Source of the DNA: Lactobacillus sp.
GTDB taxonomy: Bacteria; Bacillota; Bacilli; Lactobacillales; Lactobacillaceae
Assembly (NCBI GenBank): GCA_014803905.1
Contig: JAAVAW010000012.1
Location: forward strand, 1 to 9,941
DNA: 9,941 nt
Direction: 5' to 3'
A program made the position numbers and the translations under genes. Under the pieces are notes generated by a model. The model saw only the letters and a list, made by a program, of their open reading frames with translations, did not search any database and had not been told where the DNA came from. Within the stretch, counting starts at the first letter, position 1; the number at the start of each line of letters is the position of its first letter. This document shows, in pieces, positions 1 to 4,705 of the stretch.

Positions 1-965
1 AAGTCTTCCCAGATGTTTACTTACACTTTGAAGACTTTGGTCGTGATAATGCTACTAAGATCTTAAAGCAATACCAAGATAAGATTCCTGTTTTCAATGA
101 TGACGTACAAGGGACTGGTATTGTATGTTTAGCTGGTGTACTTGGGGCATTAAATATTTCTAAGCAAAAATTCACTGATCAAGTATTCTTAACTTACGGT
201 GCTGGTACTGCAGGTATGGGTATTGCCAACATGATGTACCGTGAAATGCGTATGGAAGGTTTAAGTGAAGAAGAAGCTAAGAAGCACTTCTACTTAGTAG
301 ATAAGCAAGGTCTTTTATTTGAAGATACTCCAGGCTTAACTCCAGAACAAAAGCCATTTGTACGTAAGAGAAGTGAATTCGCTAATGCTGATGAATTAAC
401 TAACTTAGAAGCCGTAGTTAAGGCAGTTCATCCTAGCGTTATGATTGGTACTTCTACTAACCCAGGTGCTTTCACTGAAGGTGTTGTAAAAGCTATGGCA
501 GCTGGTACTGAACGTCCAATTATCTTCCCAATTTCTAACCCAACTAAGTTGATCGAAGCTCATCCAGAAGATATTATTAAATGGACTGAAGGTCGTGCTT
601 TAGTGGCTACTGGTATTCCATCAGCTCCAGTTGAATACAATGGTGTAACTTACCACATTGGTCAAGCAAACAACGCTTTGATTTACCCAGGTTTAGGTTT
701 AGGCGTTTTAGCAAGTAAGACAAGACTTGTTAATGATGAAATCTTATCGGCAGCTGCTCACTCACTTGGTGGTATTGTTGATACTTCTAAGCCAGGCGCT
801 GCAGTACTTCCTCCAATTTCAATGCTACAATCATTTACTAAGACTGAAGCTCGCGCAGTTGTTCAATCCGCAATTGACCAAGGCTTAGCTGGTGAAGGTG
901 TTACCGATCCTGCTAAAGTTACTGAAGAGATGCAATGGACTGCAGAATATACTAACGAAGATTAA
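1..965 (+). CDS. mleS: Malolactic enzyme, 5'-truncated by the window edge
   Basis: This gene encodes the C-terminal 320 residues of a malolactic enzyme, which in the cytoplasm decarboxylates L-malate directly to L-lactate and CO2 using NAD+ and Mn2+. The reading frame is open from base 3 and ends at TAA 963-965; the start lies upstream of the window. Visible features are the family signature FNDDVQGTGIV, which carries the acidic metal ligands, a Rossmann-type NAD site (YGAGTAGMGIA), and the conserved blocks IFPISNPT and LVATGIPSAPVEY. The malolactic enzyme and malic enzymes share this fold and these motifs; the close match to the lactic acid bacterial form and the full-length C-terminus favour malolactic. 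An NAD-malic enzyme is the alternative. No malate permease gene follows directly. An intrinsic terminator lies 26 bases after the stop. The ATG at 216 is internal and is not the start. Confidence 0.88.
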   Translation, partial: VFPDVYLHFEDFGRDNATKILKQYQDKIPVFNDDVQGTGIVCLAGVLGALNISKQKFTDQVFLTYGAGTAGMGIANMMYREMRMEGLSEEEAKKHFYLVDKQGLLFEDTPGLTPEQKPFVRKRSEFANADELTNLEAVVKAVHPSVMIGTSTNPGAFTEGVVKAMAAGTERPIIFPISNPTKLIEAHPEDIIKWTEGRALVATGIPSAPVEYNGVTYHIGQANNALIYPGLGLGVLASKTRLVNDEILSAAAHSLGGIVDTSKPGAAVLPPISMLQSFTKTEARAVVQSAIDQGLAGEGVTDPAKVTEEMQWTAEYTNED

Positions 966-987
966 TTCGAATAATTTAATATAGCTA

Positions 988-1021
988 AAAAAGCTCCAAG
1001 ATTTATTCTTGGAGCTTTTTT
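988..1021 (+). terminator. Intrinsic terminator of the malolactic enzyme gene
   Basis: A perfect 10-bp stem (AAGCTCCAAG at 991-1000 paired with CTTGGAGCTT at 1008-1017) with a 7-base loop is followed by a T run (1016-1021) and preceded by an A run, typical of a Rho-independent terminator. Confidence 0.9.
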
Positions 1022-1052
1022 GTTAAAGAGGATAAAATAAAGGTGAAAAGGG

Positions 1053-1223
1053 ATGATCAAAATGGCATATAAACCAAAACATGAAAAGAAGAAAAAGAGT
1101 TTACTAGAAAAGACAGAAGAGTTTCTAGAAACAACTGAGGATGATAAAGCAAATGATGAATTAACTGATACCATCAAAAAAGATCGGGACTCCCGATTGG
1201 AAGATGGTGACTTTTATCGGTAA
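1053..1223 (+). CDS. Small highly charged hypothetical protein (56 aa)
   Basis: This is a small reading frame of 56 codons from the ATG at 1053, or 53 codons from the in-frame ATG at 1062 (protein beginning MAYKPKHEKKKK). Both starts have a usable ribosome binding site: AAAGGTG ends 7 bases before the first and AAAAGGG ends 9 bases before the second, so the start is not settled. The product is hydrophilic, with a lysine-rich N-terminus, a central acidic helix-like stretch (LLEKTEEFLETTEDDK) and a charged C-terminus ending in GDFYR. It has no signal peptide, membrane segment or cysteine. It sits between two terminators, so it is probably transcribed alone or by read-through from the malolactic gene. 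Good ribosome binding sites and the terminator right after the stop support a real gene. I do not recognise a family or function. Confidence 0.65.
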   Translation: MIKMAYKPKHEKKKKSLLEKTEEFLETTEDDKANDELTDTIKKDRDSRLEDGDFYR

Positions 1224-1262
1224 AAAAGCTCTAGTACATAATTTTTTTGTACTAGAGCTTTT
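1224..1262. terminator. Bidirectional intrinsic terminator
   Basis: A long hairpin (1224-1238 paired with 1248-1262; core GCTCTAGTACA / TGTACTAGAGC) has an A run on the left and a T run on the right. It starts directly after the stop of the small + strand gene and lies 3 bases beyond the stop of the convergent MFS gene, so it can end transcription from both sides. Confidence 0.88.
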
Positions 1263-1265
1263 AAG

Positions 1266-2597
1266 TTATTTGGTAGTAAATTTTGGTGATGTTTCTGGTG
1301 CCCAAATTAAGCAAATAATAAAACTAAGCAAGAGAACAATAGCACATACCCACATGGCTAAACTACTACCTCCAATATTAGTTAAAATTGGTAATAAAAA
1401 TGTTCCGGCAGCTGCTCCAATACGACTAATAGTGATACAAGTACCTACACCAGTACCACGTACTTTAATATCAAATAGTTCAGTTGGATAAGAATAATCT
1501 AATACTAAACCGGAAGATAAAACAATTGCGAAAAGTGAAAAGATAGATAATTTAACTATAGAATCGAAATGTGTGCCAAAAGCCAATAATCCAATTAAAA
1601 CACCAGAAATAAGAAAATTAGTTATTAAAAAAGTCCGGCGACTAATTCTGTTAAAAATAAATATTCCGAATAAAATACCTATAAACATAGCGCCGTTATA
1701 AATTATTCCAGATACTTTTTCATCAGTGATATTCATTCCTTGGAGCAAAATAGGTAAGAAAATACTAATTCCAAAGAAAGCAAAAGCCTGGCAAGCATAA
1801 AACATGCCACCAACAAAAACCTTACGACGATAAGGTTTTGTTAATAAAATTTTCCAAGTTGATTCTTTAGGGGCTTTGGTTTTCTTAACATGTTTAGGAA
1901 CAACCCATTTTTTACCTAGGTGCTTCCTAATCAAATGATTTGCTTTTTTAACTTTTCCTTTGCTAGCAAGCCAACTAGGAGAACCAGGTAAAGGAAAAAT
2001 ACTTCTAAAAATAGCCGCAACTAAAGCAGGGATAGTACCTGTAGCAAAAATAACTTGCCAAGTATAAGCACCAAATCCACTTACGTAAATTCCAGTTAAG
2101 TATGAAGCAATAAACCCAAGAGTCCAATATATTAAAAGTTGAGTTTGCTTTTTACTGTCTTCCCCCTGAGGAAGCCATTCAGTAAGTAAGGCATTTCCAA
2201 CGGTATAATCAACAGCCAGCATTAAACCAGCACCTACTCTCAATAAAAAAGTTAAAAACAAGTTGCTGGTAAGTAAGTTTAGGGCTGAAAAAAGTGCTAA
2301 TAAGTACATATTGATCATAAGCATACGTCGCCGACCAATTTTATCAGAAATTCGTCCGACAATTAAGCTTCCTGCTAATCCGATTAGAGCACCAGCACCG
2401 ATTAATCCTGTCCAAAAATCGTTGATTTTAATATGCTGAGCCGCGCTAGATAATGCGGTACCACTAATACCTAAGGCAAACCCACAAGCAATCTGTCCTA
2501 AAACAATAGCTACAAAAATGCGTAAGTGGATTGACATTAGTGGAGCTTTTTTATAACTCTTCTTTTTGATTGGTTCTTGAATTGTTGAATCACTCAT
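1266..2597 (-). CDS. MFS transporter, sugar/organic-acid porter type
   Basis: This 443-residue protein is an integral membrane secondary transporter of the major facilitator superfamily with about 12 hydrophobic helices and a long cytoplasmic loop (about residues 205-255). Family marks are the helix 2-3 loop GRISDKIGRR (81-90), PGSPSWL (204-210; compare PESPRWL of sugar porters), PTELFDIKVRGTGVG (371-385) after helix 10, and APETSP near the C-terminus. The lysine-rich N-terminus is cytoplasmic. These motifs place it in the sugar porter / metabolite:H+ symporter branch; the substrate cannot be read from sequence. The malolactic gene is convergent, so the two are not co-transcribed and a malate role would be speculation. 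It appears to be a single-gene unit. The start is the only canonical start codon after the ribosome binding site, which lies unusually far upstream. Confidence 0.85.
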   Translation of the reverse strand: MSDSTIQEPIKKKSYKKAPLMSIHLRIFVAIVLGQIACGFALGISGTALSSAAQHIKINDFWTGLIGAGALIGLAGSLIVGRISDKIGRRRMLMINMYLLALFSALNLLTSNLFLTFLLRVGAGLMLAVDYTVGNALLTEWLPQGEDSKKQTQLLIYWTLGFIASYLTGIYVSGFGAYTWQVIFATGTIPALVAAIFRSIFPLPGSPSWLASKGKVKKANHLIRKHLGKKWVVPKHVKKTKAPKESTWKILLTKPYRRKVFVGGMFYACQAFAFFGISIFLPILLQGMNITDEKVSGIIYNGAMFIGILFGIFIFNRISRRTFLITNFLISGVLIGLLAFGTHFDSIVKLSIFSLFAIVLSSGLVLDYSYPTELFDIKVRGTGVGTCITISRIGAAAGTFLLPILTNIGGSSLAMWVCAIVLLLSFIICLIWAPETSPKFTTK

Positions 2598-2642
2598 AAA
2601 AATAAATAAGAAAAAATTCTTATTTATATAATAATCCCTCCT
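2598..2642 (-). promoter_or_regulatory. Distant Shine-Dalgarno with hairpin in the MFS leader
   Basis: A strong ribosome binding site, AGGAGGGA (complement of 2635-2642), lies 37 bases before the ATG of the MFS gene, too far for normal initiation. Between them is an 11-bp AT-rich inverted repeat (2602-2612 with 2617-2627, loop of four). If it folds, the effective distance falls to 11 bases. No ATG, GTG or TTG occurs between the site and the annotated ATG in any frame. Confidence 0.55.
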
Positions 2643-2692
2643 ATATTTAAAAAAGCTAATATAACTACCCTAACAAAAATTGAGATAGGATA

Positions 2693-2722
2693 CAAAAAGG
2701 TCCTGGTAATTACCAGGACTTT
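2693..2722 (-). terminator. Intrinsic terminator of the two-gene FLP-box operon
   Basis: A perfect 20-base palindrome at 2700-2719 (arm GTCCTGGTAA) forms the stem. Read on the - strand it is followed by a run of five T (complement of 2694-2698) and preceded by AAA. It lies just past the stop of the 52-residue membrane protein gene. Confidence 0.85.
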
Positions 2723-2725
2723 AAG

Positions 2726-2884
2726 TTAGTGTTTAATGGTTTGTCGAACATGACTGAATAGGGAAAAAGCGGCTTCGAGAAACATACCAACTGCCATCAG
2801 GTACATAGCTGGCATCATTTGATTATTGAAGGTCAATATTGCGGTTATTGCATAGAGAAGTACAAAAAATATTTTTTTAATCAT
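2726..2884 (-). CDS. Small membrane protein (52 aa), hypothetical
   Basis: This short gene encodes a 52-residue hydrophobic protein beginning MIKKIFFVLLYAITA. Residues about 4-19 and 24-45 are likely membrane segments; the basic N-terminus (KK) and the C-terminal HVRQTIKH suggest that both ends could lie on the cytoplasmic side of a hairpin. There are seven methionines, several of them clustered in the second segment (MMPAMYLMAVGM), and no cysteine. The ATG overlaps the stop codon of the upstream gene by one base (TAATG), with AAAGG 10 bases before the start, so translation is probably coupled. An intrinsic terminator follows at once. The coupling, the binding site and the terminator support a real gene. 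I do not recognise a family; a role with the upstream histidine-rich protein is inferred only from operon structure. Confidence 0.72.
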   Translation of the reverse strand: MIKKIFFVLLYAITAILTFNNQMMPAMYLMAVGMFLEAAFSLFSHVRQTIKH

Positions 2885-3444
2885 TAATCTTCAACCTTTC
2901 TAATTTTTCCAGCGGCAATTGGTAAAGTCGTATGAGGTTCATAAGACATAACAGTACCTTGAACAGTGTCTGGTAGTTTCATAGTTTCTGGAATTCCATG
3001 AACATAGACTACACGTTTGTCTAATTGTAAATCAGGTGTATTAAAAGCTTTATTAAAGGAAGTTTGTAGTTCTTTTAAAGGTACATCAATTTCATATTCA
3101 TAATGGCCACTAGCATCAGCAACGGGATAGCCATCGTGAGGAATATTCATTTCATGTGGTGCATTATCTAATGGCACCATGGTTGTACCAGAAAATGGTT
3201 CGGTTTCTGGTAAGTCAATATAGCCATCGTGGTTAGTATCTGCTGCCTTTGTAGGTACTTGGGCTTCTTTACCATCGGGAAAACCATGAAAATGTTCCCA
3301 GTGTTCAATGTTTTTAGGTGTATCGAACATTTCGACGTGGATATGAAGAGTAACACCATTTTCAATGAATTCAGCTGTACCATGAGGTGTACATTCTATC
3401 TTGGTCTCATTTAGTGGTTTGATTTCAGCAATATATTTAGTCAT
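2884..3444 (-). CDS. His-rich cytoplasmic protein with EF-hand-like loop, CHRD-like
   Basis: This 186-residue protein has no signal peptide or membrane segment, so it is probably cytoplasmic. The N-terminal half has a histidine-rich beta pattern (HIHVE at 34-38, HWEHFHGF at 48-55). It is followed by a 12-residue EF-hand-like loop, DTNHDGYIDLPE (69-80), with acidic or amide side chains at positions 1, 3, 5, 9 and 12 and Gly at 6. The C-terminal half has RVVYVHGI (144-151) and a closing LPIAAGKI (174-181). The overall pattern resembles CHRD or Cu/Zn-superoxide-dismutase-like beta-sandwich proteins, which suggests metal binding; this is a resemblance seen by eye, not a proven assignment. The start has a strong GGAGGAAACTTAA-ATG site. 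The gene is divergent from the FLP regulator, is preceded by an FNR-type box, and overlaps the following small membrane gene by one base. The function is unknown. Confidence 0.82.
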   Translation of the reverse strand: MTKYIAEIKPLNETKIECTPHGTAEFIENGVTLHIHVEMFDTPKNIEHWEHFHGFPDGKEAQVPTKAADTNHDGYIDLPETEPFSGTTMVPLDNAPHEMNIPHDGYPVADASGHYEYEIDVPLKELQTSFNKAFNTPDLQLDKRVVYVHGIPETMKLPDTVQGTVMSYEPHTTLPIAAGKIRKVED

Positions 3445-3480
3445 TTAAGTTTCCTCCGTTTATCTTTAATTTATGATTTT

Positions 3481-3486
3481 AGTATA
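3481..3486 (-). promoter_or_regulatory. -10 element of the His-rich protein operon
   Basis: On the - strand TATACT gives a good -10 hexamer, with an inferred transcription start near 3474 and a leader of about 30 bases. No convincing -35 hexamer lies 16-18 bases upstream, as expected for an activator-dependent promoter. The FNR-type box is centred about 41 bases upstream of the inferred start. Confidence 0.55.
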
Positions 3487-3488
3487 AT
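3483..3488 (+). promoter_or_regulatory. -10 element of the flp promoter
   Basis: TATAAT is a perfect -10 hexamer on the + strand, and it overlaps the opposing -10 of the divergent operon. The -35 (TTATCT at 3460-3465, spacing 17) is weak. The inferred start near 3495 puts the FNR-type box at about +14 to +27, inside the transcribed leader. Confidence 0.55.
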
Positions 3489-3507
3489 TAATTGAGAAAA
3501 AATAAAA

Positions 3508-3521
3508 TTGATTTAAATCAA
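3508..3521. promoter_or_regulatory. FNR/FLP-type operator TTGAT-N4-ATCAA
   Basis: TTGATTTAAATCAA is a perfect 14-base palindrome identical to the FNR consensus half-sites with the standard four-base spacer. It lies between the divergent -10 elements and the flp start codon. The neighbouring regulator carries the FNR-type recognition helix residues E, S and R (AETFSR) that contact this half-site, so it is the probable ligand. Confidence 0.82.
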
Positions 3522-3535
3522 GAAAAGAGAAAAAG

Positions 3536-4186
3536 ATGCATGATCCAGAAAAATGTTTAAGTAAAGTAGAAATTTTTAAGACCTTACCACACGAAATTAA
3601 AGAAAAATTAGTAGCAACTTCTAAGCATCAACAGCATTATCGTGCTGGAAGCATTATAAAATCGGCCACTGAAGATGGAGGGCTAATTGTAATTGATCAG
3701 GGAAAAGCTAAAGTTTTTAGTTTAGATGAAGATGGTAATGAAGTAGTATTAAATATTTTGAAGATGGGAGAAATTGAAGGGGAAGGAGAGTTATTTGGAG
3801 AAAATAAAACTAATACTTGGATTGAAGCTTTAGAAGATACAGCAGTATGTAGTATTGATAAGAATAAGTTTCAAAAATTTTTAGAAGATAATCCTGCAGT
3901 TACTTTAAAATTATTAAATAATTTTGGTGAAAAAATAGTTCAAGTGCAACGACATGAAATGTTAAAATCAGCGTTTAATGCTAAAGAGAGGATTTGGGAG
4001 TATTTAAAGGATCAAAGTATTGAAACAGGAAGTAAGATTATTACTCTTTCTTTAAAGAAAAAAGATTTGGCGGCTTATTTAGGAATCTCTGCGGAAACTT
4101 TTTCTCGACAATTAAAAATATTGGAAAAAGAAGGCAGATTAAAAGTAAAGGGGAGAAAAATTGAGCTAAAAGAAAAGAGCGTTTAA
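3536..4186 (+). CDS. flp: FNR-like protein (FLP), Crp/Fnr-family regulator
   Basis: This 216-residue transcription factor is of the Crp/Fnr family. Residues about 10-120 form the cyclic-nucleotide-type beta barrel sensor (EDGGLIVIDQGKAKVF, then GEGELFGE), followed by a dimer helix (about 120-150) and a winged helix-turn-helix (KKKDLAAYLGISAETFSRQL, about 169-188). The recognition helix keeps the E-S-R contact residues of FNR, predicting a TTGAT half-site. There are only two cysteines, C7 and C105. This spacing resembles the Cys5/Cys112 pair of Lactobacillus casei FLP, which forms a redox-sensitive disulfide; there is no four-cysteine iron-sulfur cluster set. Length matches the FLP group. The ribosome binding site is weak (AAGAGAAAAAG), suggesting low expression. 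The FNR-type box 14 bases before the start suggests autoregulation. Another redox-responsive Crp/Fnr member is the alternative. Confidence 0.85.
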   Translation: MHDPEKCLSKVEIFKTLPHEIKEKLVATSKHQQHYRAGSIIKSATEDGGLIVIDQGKAKVFSLDEDGNEVVLNILKMGEIEGEGELFGENKTNTWIEALEDTAVCSIDKNKFQKFLEDNPAVTLKLLNNFGEKIVQVQRHEMLKSAFNAKERIWEYLKDQSIETGSKIITLSLKKKDLAAYLGISAETFSRQLKILEKEGRLKVKGRKIELKEKSV

Positions 4187-4205
4187 TTAATAAACGCTCT
4201 TTTTT
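4173..4205. terminator. Bidirectional terminator between flp and the copper operon
   Basis: The stem GAGCGTTTA (4177-4185) pairs with TAAACGCTC (4191-4199), loop ATTAA, extended by AAAA/TTTT on the flanks and followed by a T run. The flp stop codon (4184-4186) lies inside the hairpin. The A run on the other side allows it to end the convergent copper operon as well. Confidence 0.9.
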
Positions 4206-4212
4206 ATTGAAA

Positions 4213-4677
4213 TTAAAATTTGAAGGTTCGATGATAAATTGGATCTACACGATGATCTAGATATGCACCTTTTTGTGGAGTGATCTCTAAAATCCTCAGT
4301 TCTTGTTTTGCTTCATCTAAATTATCTTTATAAATTTCATTAAGATAAGGATTCTTTTCAAAGACTTCATCAAGATATTGATGATCAATATTTTTAATAG
4401 TAGCAGTTAAAGAAAAACCGCATGAATCCATCGTACCATTGCCTTTATATCCATTAACTTCAATATTTGGGTTGCTTATCAAACACTTAAAGAAAGGATT
4501 ATTAACTGAAGTGGTCATAAACAACTTCATATCTTTAACCATTAACATATCACATACTTGGGCAGTGGGATTTCCAGTAGAATTTACGCTTGAAACAACT
4601 GCATTATGGATTTCATTAACAATAAAATCTAAGAATTCTTGATTAGTAGTATCATCATTTAAAATGCTAACTGACAT
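4213..4677 (-). CDS. Pyridoxamine 5'-phosphate oxidase-like (flavin split-barrel) protein
   Basis: This is a 154-residue protein when started at the ATG at 4677, which has an AAGGAG site 7 bases upstream; the ATG at 4713 overlaps the end of copA and has no such site. It resembles the small PNPOx-like split-barrel proteins that bind FMN or related flavins. Matching blocks are an N-terminal helix (TNQEFLDFIVNEIHNAVVSS), a beta stretch with GNPTAQVCDMLMVKDMKLFM (35-54), NPFFKCLISNPNIEVNGY (60-77), FSLTATIKN, and LDEVFEKNPYLNEIY (102-116). The reaction cannot be stated; members include flavin reductases and proteins of unknown activity. It lies 28 bases after copA with no terminator between, so it is probably the last gene of the copper operon. 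It has three cysteines (C42, C65, C86). The link to copper stress is inferred from position. Confidence 0.8.
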   Translation of the reverse strand: MSVSILNDDTTNQEFLDFIVNEIHNAVVSSVNSTGNPTAQVCDMLMVKDMKLFMTTSVNNPFFKCLISNPNIEVNGYKGNGTMDSCGFSLTATIKNIDHQYLDEVFEKNPYLNEIYKDNLDEAKQELRILEITPQKGAYLDHRVDPIYHRTFKF

Positions 4678-4705
4678 AATTAACTCCTTGAAATAAATCT
4701 TAGAA

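Noticed and set aside
962..1177. 71-codon open frame on the - strand
   Set aside because: It is antisense to the small charged protein gene and to the terminator hairpin, with no ribosome binding site; it is a shadow.
1204..1491. 95-codon open frame on the + strand
   Set aside because: It runs through the bidirectional terminator and antisense to the MFS transporter, and is explained by that gene.
2643..2692. Promoter of the MFS gene
   Set aside because: TATATT and TTGTAT-like hexamers exist on the - strand but not at a convincing mutual spacing, so no promoter is annotated although one is probably here.
4369..4389. Palindromes ATCAAGATATTGAT and ATTGATGATCAAT as possible FNR boxes
   Set aside because: The half-sites are in the wrong order in the first and the spacer is only one base in the second; both lie inside the PNPOx-like coding region.
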